Shown here piece after piece: positions 8,040-19,028 of a DNA stretch of 64,000 bases; the stretch's first letter is position 1; each line of letters starts with the position of its first letter. This DNA is from Leptodontidium sp. MPI-SDFR-AT-0119 (taxonomy: Eukaryota > Ascomycota > Leotiomycetes > Helotiales > Leptodontidiaceae), in the NCBI GenBank assembly GCA_020726505.1, contig JAHLEZ010000012.1, positions 2,604,001 to 2,668,000 of the forward strand, written 5' to 3'. The position numbers were made by a program, and so were the translations under genes. The notes under the pieces were generated by a model. That model was not told the origin of the DNA, did not search any database, and saw only the letters and a list, made by a program, of their open reading frames with translations.

Positions 8040-9999
8040 TATCCCATCAACTGGCATCTCGCTTAACGACTTTTAGCGCCAAATCACCACTAAAATGAGG
8101 GGTATTTGAACATCCAGTATAATTATCTCCATTCAGGACTATGAAATCTAGTAAAACAAGTGCTCTCTTTACAAAGTGCAACCTGGCATTGCTTACAACC
8201 AAATATTGAAGACTTCCGGCAACTAGAACCCCTGAAATTTGCTGGCATATTGACCGAAAGCTCCCCCAGGACACTCCTTCTAACCTTCTTAGAAAGACCC
8301 TCTTTTTTGCACACAACGCAGTCTCTTGGGCGCTGTAGCCTCTCAATTGTATGATCCCTTATTGGAACATCTAAAACAGGTATCACAGTGCTTGTAGAGA
8401 CTCTTTTGCGCTTCTTGCTATATTGTAAGGCAACACGGAAACAATTAGTTACAATCTCGGTGCGGAACTTTGTCTGATCAGTCCATTTCTCCTTCTCAGG
8501 CACTAGAGAGTGGAAAGAGAGCTTATATGCGTTGCATAAAGCTGTGTCCTCGACCCACGTGACAAGAGATTGGTGGCCACCTATTCGACAGATCATCTCC
8601 AAAGAATCGGTAACTTTGAGCTGATTTCCACGGTCTACAGCTCCCATTTCCATGTTGTAAAAGTGCTCGTACTCTGGAATCTCTAGCCAGGCTCTAGCAT
8701 ATGTACCGAAGGGAACACGTGCCGTCTTTGCCGCCGAAGACGTCTCTGAAGGTCGCTTTCTGAGTCTCTCTACACGGCCTAACGCATCAGACGCCGTAGA
8801 CATAGAAAGCACGATTGCGTTGTCTTTCCAGGCCATCATGTTAATCTCGTTGTCTTCGGTTGCTTCCACGTATAGCGTTCCCCAAGGGATTTTGTCCTCC
8901 TTCTTATCCTTGGCCTTCATCTCCGCAAACCGCTTCAGGATGCCGGATTTGGCGGTACAAGTACCGGTAGCTCCCCATCCACGCTTTCTTCCGTATTATA
9001 ACAGCTTGATATTGGTGAAGAGATTGTCTAGGTACACGATATGGCCGGTGCCATGATCTGGGAGCCGGTTCATGAGATGTGCCACCACACCAGAGCTAGT
9101 GTTTTTACCCAAGGCTCGGGGCTGGGTAATCCTCCAAGGACCGAGCTTTCCTCTGGATACGTCGTTTTTAGTGCCTTTTCTATGAAAAACCCAGTCCCAG
9201 AAGTAGCCCATCTGTGCCAGGACCCACACCTTATACCCCTCTTCGATAGGCTTGCCTGGGATCTTTAATGTATCCAGAGAGCGGCCCTGGAACCGACTCA
9301 TGGATTCATCGATAGCTAAATCTCTGCCCGGGCTCCACAGTTGCTGGGAAACTGTCCGAATATGGTCGTTGAGAGGCTCTAATCGCTCAAAGACAGCCTG
9401 AAATTCATGATCCGGATCACTAGTGCAAAGTCGGAAAGCCTTATGAAGTGACTGAAATCGCCGTAAGGCCATGATATTACGGACAGGATGACCTGGCCAG
9501 GCAATCGTAGGAGGCTTCCAATAAGCCTCAAAGCAGTCCTCTTTGTGTATCCCCATATAGATCCGGATGCCCAAATAATGGTATGCCTCAGCCAAAACCA
9601 TAGGTTTCCAGTCCCAGGCTCTAGCTCTGGGTGTATCAGGAAACGGCACATGTTCTTGCCTCTGGTTTGTATTGTCGCATATAATCTGTAACTGATTCTC
9701 TGGAAAAAACAGCTGAAATATACCCCAGGCGTCGATAGGGGTAACATGCGCGGGGAGGTTGATGGTGTAGCTAAAAGGAGGCAAATCCATAGGTTTAAAC
9801 CCAGTTCCCACTTTTGTCACGGGATCTAAGTCGGGTCGAACGGTCGCAGGATCGGTAGAATCAGGTACAACGTCGTCCATCGTAAATACACGTAGTTTTG
9901 GTGGAGTTATGATCAAGGTAGATGGGTTTGTTTACATCCTTTGTTTTGGTGGGGGACCCGCCAAGACGCTAAAACGCGGGTATGCCAGTTGATGGGATA
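8040..9999 (-). mobile_element. piggyBac-family DNA transposon, nearly intact
   Basis: A 1.96-kb element bounded by 18-bp perfect terminal inverted repeats, TATCCCATCAACTGGCAT at 8040-8057 and its reverse complement at 9982-9999. A further shared TTTTAGCG lies a little inside each end. It encodes one minus-strand transposase. The usual TTAA target duplication is not visible at either end (ATAT and ATAA flank the CCC/GGG), so the exact ends or the family target are uncertain. It lies at the boundary between AT-rich repeat DNA and gene-rich DNA. Confidence 0.85.
8123..9916 (-). pseudogene. piggyBac (DDE_Tnp_1_7) transposase with one in-frame stop
   Basis: A single frame of 597 codons is interrupted only by TAA at 8996-8998; both halves and the 25 codons between them are in the same frame. 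The catalytic Asp triad is present: LAIDESMSRFQG, then IVYLDNLFTN, then EMGAVDRGNQ. The C-terminus has a cysteine-rich zinc-binding segment (CVVCKKEG ... CKQCQVALCKESTCF) as in other piggyBac proteins. The stop falls right after YLDNLFTNIKLL, and the next codons (GATGT) follow family pattern, so one sense codon was lost. CAA to TAA is a CpA-to-TpA change, as RIP makes. Translation may start at 9916 or at the Met at about 9880. The rest looks functional, so inactivation seems recent. Confidence 0.85.
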
Positions 10000-10511
10000 A
10001 TATCTTCGAAGTACTTAAGCTAAGCGATTGGTTCTCAACCCCCCAATCCCATTCGCACTTTTGAAATCTGTCCCTGTTTTCCCGCGCTCGTGTATCGGAG
10101 CCAGGAATTGGGGATGCCCTTCAGCGCTGGAGGACTCCAAACGATCTGTGTTACCCCAGGTGTCCATCCAATCATATCATGGATCGTCGGTCTCGGTCGT
10201 TCTTTGCTGTCATTTTATGCGGGGGCTATCCGTACGACCGCCCAGATCTGCAGATCCACTCCTCAAATTCGACGGCCAACCTCAGCCTTGTTTAAACGGC
10301 AGAGTTCATTTGACATAGGTGGGGTTGCCGTAGCTTAACAACTTCTTTCTAATCTGCCGCCTGATATGATCCTCCATTGGGGGCCACATCTCGACCTCGA
10401 ATAGAATGCTGCCAAGCCACAGCCTCGCGCTGAACTACAAAGTACAATGGACGCCGACAGCTTATATAAAGAGTCTCTGGAGTTCGTCCGTGTGTGGTAT
10501 AGCACAACATA
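10000..10511. other. Intergenic region, promoter side of the DUF3176 gene
   Basis: About 510 bp between the piggyBac element and the upstream ORF of the next gene. No gene is supported. TATATAAAG at about 10462-10470 is a TATA-like box about 45 bp before the upstream ATG at 10512. Confidence 0.45.
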
Positions 10512-10637
10512 ATGGCAGAGCTATCCAGAGCCAACAGCTCCCACGCCGATTCCGATCCTTCCCAGCCGAATCGCGATAAGTCTTTGGGGCTCACAACTTC
10601 AATCCGTCCCGATGGGCCCTTCCGGAGAGCAAAATAG
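10512..10637 (+). promoter_or_regulatory. Upstream ORF ending 2 bases before the DUF3176 start codon
   Basis: A 41-codon frame begins at ATG 10512 and ends with TAG at 10635-10637; the main ATG follows at 10640 in a different frame. The spacing, TAG-GC-ATG, would suit translational control by reinitiation. Alternatively, it is the original N-terminus separated by an indel, since its Ser/Pro/Asp-rich text (SSHADSDPSQPNRDKS) resembles the polar N-termini of this family. Confidence 0.45.
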
Positions 10638-10639
10638 GC

Positions 10640-12731
10640 ATGGAAGAAAGAGTGGCACCCTTCAATCATGAAGCCGAAGTACCGGAAACGACAGGTGACC
10701 GCCTTGAAAAGCATCAAAATGATGACAGTCATCATGAGCACCAACCGATGCCAGTCGTTCCCGAGAAGTCAGAAACCGCCTCTCAGGGTTCCACTGCTCT
10801 AGAGACCGCTGCTTCACGGACCAGACGCGATTTCTCCCCCCGTATATTGCTATTGATGGCCGACCTCTGGATCTGGGAGATATTAAGCTGCGTGCTTGCG
10901 ACCATCTGTTTGGTTGTCATCGTCGCTATCCTAGACGTCCATCAAGACCGCCCACTACCTCAGTGGCCCAACTACATCTCCATCAACTCGCTGATTGCTA
11001 TTATGACGGCAATAATGAAGGCTAGTCTCATGCTCCCAGTGGCAGAAGGTACTTTGCTCTGTTAACTCTTGAGATTCATGTCTTTGGTTCCTTGAAGCTC
11101 ACACACTAAGGAATATGTCAACTCAAATGGCTGTGGTTCAGTAACTCTGACCCGGGGCCCCTATCGATGATGGAGAACTTTGAGAGCGGTAGCCGTGGTC
11201 CATGGGGTGCTTTCATGTTGATGGTGCAACTCCGCAAGCAGTAAGGGGCAGCCTGGTCTTGACATATCCAGAGAGCACTGACACATACTGCTCATTACCT
11301 AGTTACCTTGCAAGTTTGGGAGCCCTATTAACAATCGTAATGTTAGCAGCCAATGCCTTCTCCCAGCAAATTATTCAATACAACAATTGTACGGTAGTGG
11401 AGTCCGGAATCTCAGCCTATCTATCTCGGGGTAACAACTATAGCGGTGATGCCGTGTCTTCGCGACCTGGCCACGCAGAGATCAGCGGCCGCACTGCTGC
11501 TGCTATGTCACTGGGTGTCATGGATGCCATTGCAAGCACTCAACTCCTTGTTCAATTTGGCTGTGCATCCGGAAACTGCTGCTTCCCTTCCACCCCGGAC
11601 GGTGCAGTTTTCTCCACCCTCGGCATGTGCTTCAGATTCAAAGAAATATCCGACCAGATCCGTCGCGACGAAACAAATGGCACATTCTGGGTCCCCACCA
11701 GAGATCCTACATATCAGCCGCGAGTGGGCTTCGTTAACATCAGCGAGGATCAACAATACACTCTTCTGTACTCGTGAAAGAACTTGGCCAACTCGACCGG
11801 ATTTGACGATCTCATTACGGCCGACATGCTCATGCTCAGAATTAACGAGACCACCTGCGGCATAGCGCATACCGAGAAGTGCTCCAAAACTCCCTGGGCA
11901 GTCCGATCCTCGCTCATTCCATGTATCAAGACATACTCCGCAATCGTGAACAGTGGTAAGCTTAACGAAAGTAGACTATCTACAACCCTCCTTAAGAAGA
12001 CGAACGTATCTGCTATCGAGGTGACTACTTGGTCTCTGACAACCGACACCGTCATCCGCAACGGGCAGGTGCACCAATGCGAGACGTCAGAAACCCCGAG
12101 CACGAGGACCCCGATCGCCATCTCGGTCAATAACACGCTCGCTCTGAGTCCCACCGACGCCGTGCGGTACTATGAGCCGGGCTGTGTCTGGGTTGTAGAA
12201 TCGCTCGAGGCTCTGGCACAAAACCAGCTGCTTTCATGGCAATGGGATGTCGAATGGTTCCAGGGATGGACGGACAACACCATCACAGCGCAAGGGACCG
12301 ACTGGTTGCGGAGATTCTACCACAATGGTACGGCGTCAATGCAGACTACTGAGATTTATATGGAGCAGTTGACGGGCGTCATAACAACTATGATGCGCGA
12401 ACACGAGGTCGCATCTGGGTACGTTCAAGGCGACGTCTTGATGGCACAAACGTGTATAGGCGTTGCGTGGCTATGGTTAGCGTTGCCAGGGACTATGGTA
12501 TTTCTCGTTGCTGGTTTCCTTGCTGCGACGATGAGCCTTGCTGCCGCGGATGGGTCTTTTAAAAGCTCGTGGAGATCGTCGGCGTTGGCTCCTTTCTTTC
12601 ATGGGCTGGATGAAAGCGTGAAAAAGACTGCTGTTCACTCGATCAGCAGCAGGAGCGGAATGGAGAATGTAGGGAAGACACTCCATGTGAAGATGATTGA
12701 TCGTTTTGGAGTAAAGGTTTTGGGGTCTTGA
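10640..12731 (+). CDS. DUF3176 multi-spanning membrane protein (in-frame TGA or small intron)
   Basis: Exons 10640-11048, 11111-11240 and 11303-12731 total 656 codons. The two introns are 62 bp each, and both junctions restore the frame. The family pattern is clear: a polar N-terminus, membrane helices at about 77-98 and 115-135, the segment QLKWLWFSN..PLSMMENFESGSRGPWGAFMLM, a helix in YLASLGALLTIVMLAANAFSQQ (about 181-200), a long Cys-containing, N-glycosylation-rich external domain, and a last helix at about 569-593. Such proteins are common in filamentous fungi, and their function is unknown. Exon 3 contains TGA at 11775-11777, with strong coding on both sides in the same frame. Either this is a nonsense mutation or a 57-bp intron (11724-11780, weak donor GTGGGC, acceptor AAAG) removes it without shifting the frame. 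Its upstream ORF is described separately. Confidence 0.8.
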
Positions 12732-14722
12732 TGAAGTCAGAAGTCCTGCGAGGAGACGTATTTTTCACTTTCACATAGCTTGGTTTTAGAACCAATACGG
12801 CGGCCCTTATACATTGTGGGAACATGAGGTCGGTGCTCAGTCATTTAGCCCCTCGCAAGTGCGACCAAAGTGGCCTATCAGCCTCTCAAGTCTTATGATT
12901 TTCCATACTTTGCTTCTATTTCAACAAGAATCTCTTTCCAAACGATTCATAAGCATCTAGAAACATATTTCAGTTGTGTGAACCCTACCTCAGGTACTCA
13001 ACCTTCTGCAGACTCCTCTTCACGCTCACCTCTTCACGCTCACCTGCCAGCCCTCTTGCTCATTCAGCCTCAGATGGCGTTTAGATGAGCCCCATATCAT
13101 CCATAATTTTGCCCAAGCTTCTTCCCCAAGGAAGATTAAAGCATAGCGGAGAAGAGAGCATCCTAAGGTGGTCACCTCAACCATTGACGTAAGTTACTCT
13201 AATTCCAACTACAAAAGCCAATACCTAGAAAAGGTCAAGATACCAGAGTCAAGGCGTCCCCGTCATCTTGTATCTCTACTCATAGAATCAATAAAAGACT
13301 AATCAGGCCTCTCATCCCATCTCAAGTTCTTCTCCAGTGTACTAACTTGTATGTAATATCCCCTGATTAACCCTAATATTGATCATGAGAGTAATAATTC
13401 AAAGAAATTAAAACAAAAGTACCTAAGTATTTATTACTTTATTTAAAGCTTTTAAGTACGAGCGCGTATGCTAGAGAAGTTTAATCCCTGTAGTTGGATT
13501 AGGTTAGTGAATCTCACATGTCTAGTCAATCCCTAATTCTAAAGTCGAAGGTGTCGATTTGAGATGCGGAAAGGGTTGGTTTGGCAAGAAAACGGTGGAG
13601 TTTCTACTTGATGTAGAAGATTTCTTGCGTAAGGCGAAATTTTAGTATAAAATAGCAGAAGATCTTGCTCGAATCTTGCTACAGAACCAGTCGGCGTCAA
13701 GGTGAAACCTGCTTCGCCGTGAATAGAACTCTAGGCCAACAGAAGCACGCGGCTTCATCTTCATTTGGTCAAATGGAGACTCATAGCGGTGTCCCGGTTG
13801 GGTGCGGGTTTTAGCAGACTTCACTCGCGTGGATAACGAATGTCAGCTACATAAATCCTCTTTGCTCAATGGCAGCTAGGATAGTCGGTCTTGCACCACA
13901 AATGTAGGTCCCAAGTTTACGCCTGTCTTTGACTTGCAGCTCCTGTGCATGAACTGGTACCAGCTGGCAAAGGCTGGAGCAATGCAAACAAATGGCGTGG
14001 CTTTGTTGGGTACAGCATTCCTATCCATCACCATGACCAGTCGTCACGGCCCTTCTCCCACACCTCCGGAAGGAAGCGTCGATGGCTCACATCGTATGAC
14101 TGAAACGGAGAAGGCTGCAACAATAGCAAGGTCGTCGATGGTGGAGAACAACTTCTTCTGATAGTGCACCCACCTCTACAATAAACGACCCGCTCATCGA
14201 CAAACGACCTCCTCGAGAGCCGATTTCAAGTGTCAAACCGATTCCCACAGTTTCGCTTGCTAGTGGTAAACACGCCTCCAGTCGGCTGAAGGTTGATCCG
14301 GACCGCTCCTCCCTCCAACCTTGCAAGCTCTTTCAATACCAACGTCCTCAAACACACCTTCTTTGTCGTCTTGTATTATCCTCCTTGACCTACGCAACAC
14401 ACATTTCTCCCCTACGGACCTCCATGTTCGAGTCCACTGTAAGCATGGGCAACGACAAGTCCAGCAAAGACCCCAATAAGGGCAACTTTTCATTCAAAAT
14501 AAGGCTTGGGGAAGCGGTAGCAATATGTTTACGAATATCGCTGGCATTGCGTGCGTAGTTTAATGTGTGGGCATTACAAAGAAGGAAGGTAATGAAGCTT
14601 CGATATTCTTCATCCAATGTCTATATACATTCCTAATATACATATATCTTGTCGCACGCTGGCGGAAATAGACGCCATTCTCGTCTTCTATTCCTCCCGT
14701 TCACCAGGCTTCATACCATTGC
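12732..14722. other. Long intergenic region between DUF3176 and NCS1 permease genes
   Basis: About 2 kb without a supportable gene. Frames of 60-79 codons occur on both strands but are low in information and overlap. The DUF3176 gene ends on the left and the 3' end of the minus-strand permease lies on the right, so two transcript ends converge here. A short AT-rich stretch occurs at about 13,360-13,460. Confidence 0.5.
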
Positions 14723-16407
14723 TCATAAACGGCCGCCTCTGATCTTGATCTCCAAAAGCCTGAAAGGCACATACAAGATGACGCTCAAGCAAAAGGCAAC
14801 CTCGAATCCAATATCACCTGTCTTCTTCGCAATCGGGCCCTCGTACCACAACTGCGCCATACATGGGATAACCAATCCAAACGAACCGATCCCCGCACCA
14901 AGCGCCGCAATCCCGGGAGGGAGAATCTTCCCATCCCGCCAAATCAAGTGGTCATAAGTGGTGTAGTCGCCCTTGCGGATATACACAAACTCGACAATCA
15001 TGATCGCGACGAAAGAAGCAGACCAGTAGCTGATTACACCAAGAAAATTCTCCAGCGACGTGAAGAAATTGTGCGCTGCCTCGATGGAGACTGGGATCAA
15101 GACCACCGTGGTGATAATCGAGAAAGCGGCGCGGGGAGCACGTGTTAGGATCGGCAGGAACATCTGAATGTTAAGCGCAATGGAGTACATGCTAATGGCG
15201 ATATTCCCGATAACAGAGAGTGCCAGGATGACAGCGACGAACTTGCCAAAATGACCGGCGGGAGACAGCATGGCCGTCACGACACCGCCAACCGAGTTAG
15301 CTAGGTTCGCGGCGTTCCATTCGGGGACGTTCGGGACAGCTCCGCCGATGGCAGCGCCTAGGATGAGGAGAGGGATGGTGGGAATCACCATTCCACTGTA
15401 GATATAGGCGAAAACTTTCAATCTGTGCAACGCGTTAGCAGACAAGGTCTTTGGGCGGCCGGAAAAGAGAAATATAGATGGATATAGTATACCTTGACGC
15501 AGAAGGATCGATGTAGATGCCGAAGTCTGAGACAATTCCACCGAAGGGTATCATGAAACCTGCAATCAGAGATGCAAAAGTGAGAACTGACTGCGCCGTA
15601 GCAGGCGCCTCTGGCACAGTCTGATGCGCGAGGTTCTTGGCTCCACACCCGACGAGAATGACAATCGCAACGAAGACCGGGATCCAGCTGTAGCGCTCGT
15701 AGATGTGGAGGATTTTGTAGCCGCTGAAAGAGACGACGAGCGCGATGATGCAGGTGATGACGATACCAACGTTGATGCTGATAGTGCTGTCACTTACAGC
15801 AGCCAAGGTCTGGCCACCTACGATAGCGGCGATAACAGTGAACCCAGTCACCGTTGCAGCGTTGAGAAGCAAGATGATGCTAATGCCAAAGAGACTGCGA
15901 CTCGATTAGCGGGCTGTGTGTGAGATCGGTCTATCGAAGGCATTGCTGAGACATACCCAAAAGCATAGCGAGCCTGGATCATTTGTCGCATTCCAGTCTT
16001 TGGTCCAAGTGTCCCCATATACGCCGGCGGGATAGTCGTCAACAGCGTGAAAAAGATTATAATGAGCGAGGAATCACGAAGGCTCAGGCCAAAGCCGAGT
16101 GTTCCGAGCATTCCTGTCGGGATTCTATCGATCTGTCAGTGAAGGCCAATTGTCTGGAACATGCGATCATGACATACGGCAGAAGGCATAGCAATGCCGT
16201 GAACCAGACTGTAAACAAATTGAAAACTCTTTCATCTGTCCTTTTTTCTAGGGGTACCGGAATAATACCGTTTTCCTCAACACCCCATCCAAGAATCTTG
16301 CGCCAAACGGCGCTTTTGGGCTTCAAGACTTCATCGACTGACGACGATTCGACTGGTGCTGAGGACCGTGTACCACCGCGTTTCTCCAGATCAGGAACGT
16401 CCATCAT
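14723..16407 (-). CDS. NCS1-family purine/cytosine-type permease
   Basis: Four exons on the minus strand (16178-16407, 15957-16124, 15493-15894, 14723-15422) give 499 residues. Introns are 53, 62 and 70 bp; all are phase 2 and all restore the frame. It is a plasma-membrane nucleobase:cation symporter of the Fcy2/FcyB type. The N-terminal ILGWGVEENGIIPVPLEKRTD is the family entry motif. Splicing then joins LLCLLP to IPTGMLGTLGFGLSLRDS, followed by YMGTLGPKTGMRQMIQARYAFG and IPFGGIVSDFGIYIDP, the conserved helix-6 to helix-8 area. About twelve hydrophobic helices are visible, and the length is usual for the family. The acceptor of intron 1 (GATAG at 16125) was chosen over a nearby CAG because only it preserves the IPTGMLG frame. 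Substrate (cytosine, purines or related) cannot be told from sequence. Confidence 0.92.
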
Positions 16408-17701
16408 CTCTGTCGCGGAGGGGTTGAAATTGAAGAGTTTTCAAGGGTGTGGGAATATTTTACTGTTGTGCGACGTCGAATTTTGTATACTTAAGGAGGA
16501 AGTAACGGCTCTGAGGGCGAGACGAGTATTGTTCGAGTATTTTCGATTTCAGACGAGGAAATTTGATCCTTTCGGAGGGACCCATAAACCCGGCCAATAG
16601 ATCCTGAACTCTGTTCTGTCAGCGGGGGTAGAAGAAAATAAGAGTTTTAGCAAAGGCGGGAGAAAAGCTTAACTATCTCATTGTACGGAGCATCTCGTCA
16701 AAAGTCCACCAACGAGAGGGTAGACGCGCAAGCTCGCAAGGGTGCTTCCGGCACACCCACAACAGTGACTGTAACTTTAGGGTTTGGGCACCGCTTCGGG
16801 GGTTTCAGCGCCGAAGTGAGGATGTCCCGGAGCTTCGTTCCGCTTGTATCTCCTCCAGCATGTTCTGTGGCGTACGGTGGTGCCGGGGGTAATTTTTGTC
16901 ACACCGCCTTGGGCAGAACAGGGGAATTTGGTAGTAAACCCCTTGTGCTGCCCAAGGGTAATTAAGTCTAAGGAGTTAAGTGTGAGCCTTAACCATGGGT
17001 TTTAAGCCAGTGAGCGACTTCGTCTGAACCCTTTGTACCGTCGAATGTACTAGAAGCATCAACCATTAGGGGTAGACTTATTTATCCTTACACCACAATT
17101 CACACTTGAAGGCTCATGCTGATAGGGTGAGGCAGGGAAATGGAAATTTGAGTTTTTGTTTTGTTTTCTAGCTCGAACTCAGATATTGGCAAAGCTTGAA
17201 GGATGCGAACCCATCCTTTGGCAAAACTCTTAGCATCTTAGCCCATAAATTAGCACAAACAAACCTTATCTGCCATCCAGGGACATCCCCACGCCGCCTA
17301 CCTCTCTACTCCTTCTGAAGGGTTGGGATAAATAAACCCTCCTCAGTTAATGCAAGTCGGGGACCTGTTCATGATTGATTGGTTTTAATGCCCTTGCTGG
17401 CTGCCGTATGACGGGAAGTTTGACCCCTTTTAGCTACTTGAGGCGCGAGTAACTCCTTTTTAAGTCTCCGTCCCGTACGAGATAGACCTTGACAGCATTC
17501 AAACGAGCCCCTCGTTGAATAACCGAGAAATGATACCGTCAATTGATCAGAGGAGTTTCAAAACCACCCTGAGTGTCAACAAAAGCTTATTATAGCTTCC
17601 GCCGAGTTGTGTTCAATCTCCACCTCCATATATCAATCTTCTCCCAACTTTCTCTGCATGTGTTAATGCTTGTTACATTTCTCTTGGTGAGACTATTCAC
17701 G
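16408..17701. other. Divergent promoter region of permease and SAT4-like genes
   Basis: About 1.3 kb between two divergently transcribed genes, so it should contain both promoters. A 94-codon plus-strand frame at 16681-16965 has no recognisable domain and is not called. Nothing else stands out. Confidence 0.5.
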
Positions 17702-19028
17702 ATGGTACTGCACAATGACACCGATCCGGCCGAGCTAGCTATAGAAGCATGGATCATGTACTCTGTTGGTATGGCTCTAATCGTGCTGCGGATGGGTGCA
17801 CAGATTAAACGTCATGGCTGGAAGGGTTTGAAACCCGATGACTATGTTATGTGTTTAACAGCTGTAAGTTGGTTCTAGGATAGCCACCACGCTCCATGAT
17901 CTGACTGCGTTTCCTACTCACAGTGTCTTTACACCGCTCTGATTGTCACCCTGATCGGCTCAGTTTCTGGTGTTGGAGGAAACGGTTTTACGGCTGATGT
18001 GGTTGCCACATGGACAGACACGGAGAAGAAAGAACACATCAAAAACGCGGGTACTTGTTCAAGTTGCTGAGCAGTTTATGCTTGCGACCTTATACAGTGT
18101 CAAAGTCTGTATGCTGTTGATCTACAGTCGCCTCACGTAAGATTGGCTCACTGCATGCGTATTAGATTGATGAAGCTCCTAACAGTGGCACTACAGAATG
18201 GGATTGAAGGAACGTTTTGCCGTCAAGCTTCTCGCTGGCTATGTTGCCTTTGGATTTATCGGCACTGAAATAGCCATGTTCGCGCTCTGTAGGCCATACA
18301 ACCAATACTGGGCCGTTCCGCCTAACGACATCGATCAGTGCTCTTTCTACAGAAAATACTCTCTTCCGCAAGCTGTCTTTAATACCTCTTCCGACGCCCT
18401 CATGCTTGCCATTCCGCTGCCCCTATTGATCCGCGCTCGTTTGCCAATAAAACAAAAAATTGCTATGGTTTTCATCTTTGGCATGGGTATTTTTGTCGTT
18501 TGTCTCCATATTCTCTTCAAACCTCCCCTCCTGCCCCTCGGGCCGCCGAGAGAACAAACCCCCATTCATTCGCTAACACCAACTCAGATCATCGCCGGTA
18601 TAATGTCCAAGTCCTTTGCACTCCTCCCCCAAAACCTCGACAATATCGTCTACGCCTTCTGGTATCTCCGCGAATCCTCGGTCGCCGTCTACGTTGCGAA
18701 CATGCCGCTCCTCTGGCCCATGATCCGGGCCACGGTTAAATTCATTACGCGAGAGAAGGATACAATGGTCTCGAAAGACATAGGCAACGGTACAGGGTAC
18801 GAACTCAAGTCCCGCAAAATGCAGAGCCAGAGGTTGCCAGACGAGGAGACGGGACCATGGGTTGAAAATTCTAGCCAGGAGATGATCGTGCACAGGGCGG
18901 CTATCTTCAAGGACCAGACTTTTGAAGTACAGGTCACCGAGAATAAGAATTCTACAAAGTCGCGTGTTGATGATGAGACCTATGACGGGGAAAATGTTTA
19001 TACGGTTGGTGTGGATTCGAAGTCTTAG
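17702..19028 (+). CDS. SAT4/PTH11-like rhodopsin-domain membrane protein, frameshifted
   Basis: Exons 17702-17863, 17924-18136, 18197-18497 and 18588-19028 encode a fungal seven-helix membrane protein of the rhodopsin-domain family (relatives of PTH11 and SAT4). Recognisable parts are WKGLKPDDYVMCLTA, EQFMLATLYSVKVCMLLIYS, RLTMGLKERF, CRPYNQYWAVPP, FNTSSDALMLAIPLPLL and, after the last intron, NLDNIVYAFWYLRESSVAVY. The C-terminal tail is polar. Exon 2 is one base out of frame: reading from KKEHIKNAG hits TGA within a few codons, whereas the other frame continues with VQVAEQFMLA. Its length (213 bp) cannot satisfy the flanking intron phases. The lesion is near 18050. The last intron (90 bp, donor GTTTGT, branch GCTAAC) has no stop codon and could be retained. 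ATG 17702 is preferred over 17573 because similarity begins just after it. Pseudogene or sequencing error are both possible. Confidence 0.75.

Noticed and set aside
10349..10744. Minus-strand 131-codon frame near the DUF3176 start
   Set aside because: It overlaps the upstream ORF, the TATA-like box and the DUF3176 N-terminus, and has no recognisable motif.
16681..16965. 94-codon frame between the permease and SAT4-like genes
   Set aside because: Low-information composition, no domain, and it lies in a divergent promoter interval.
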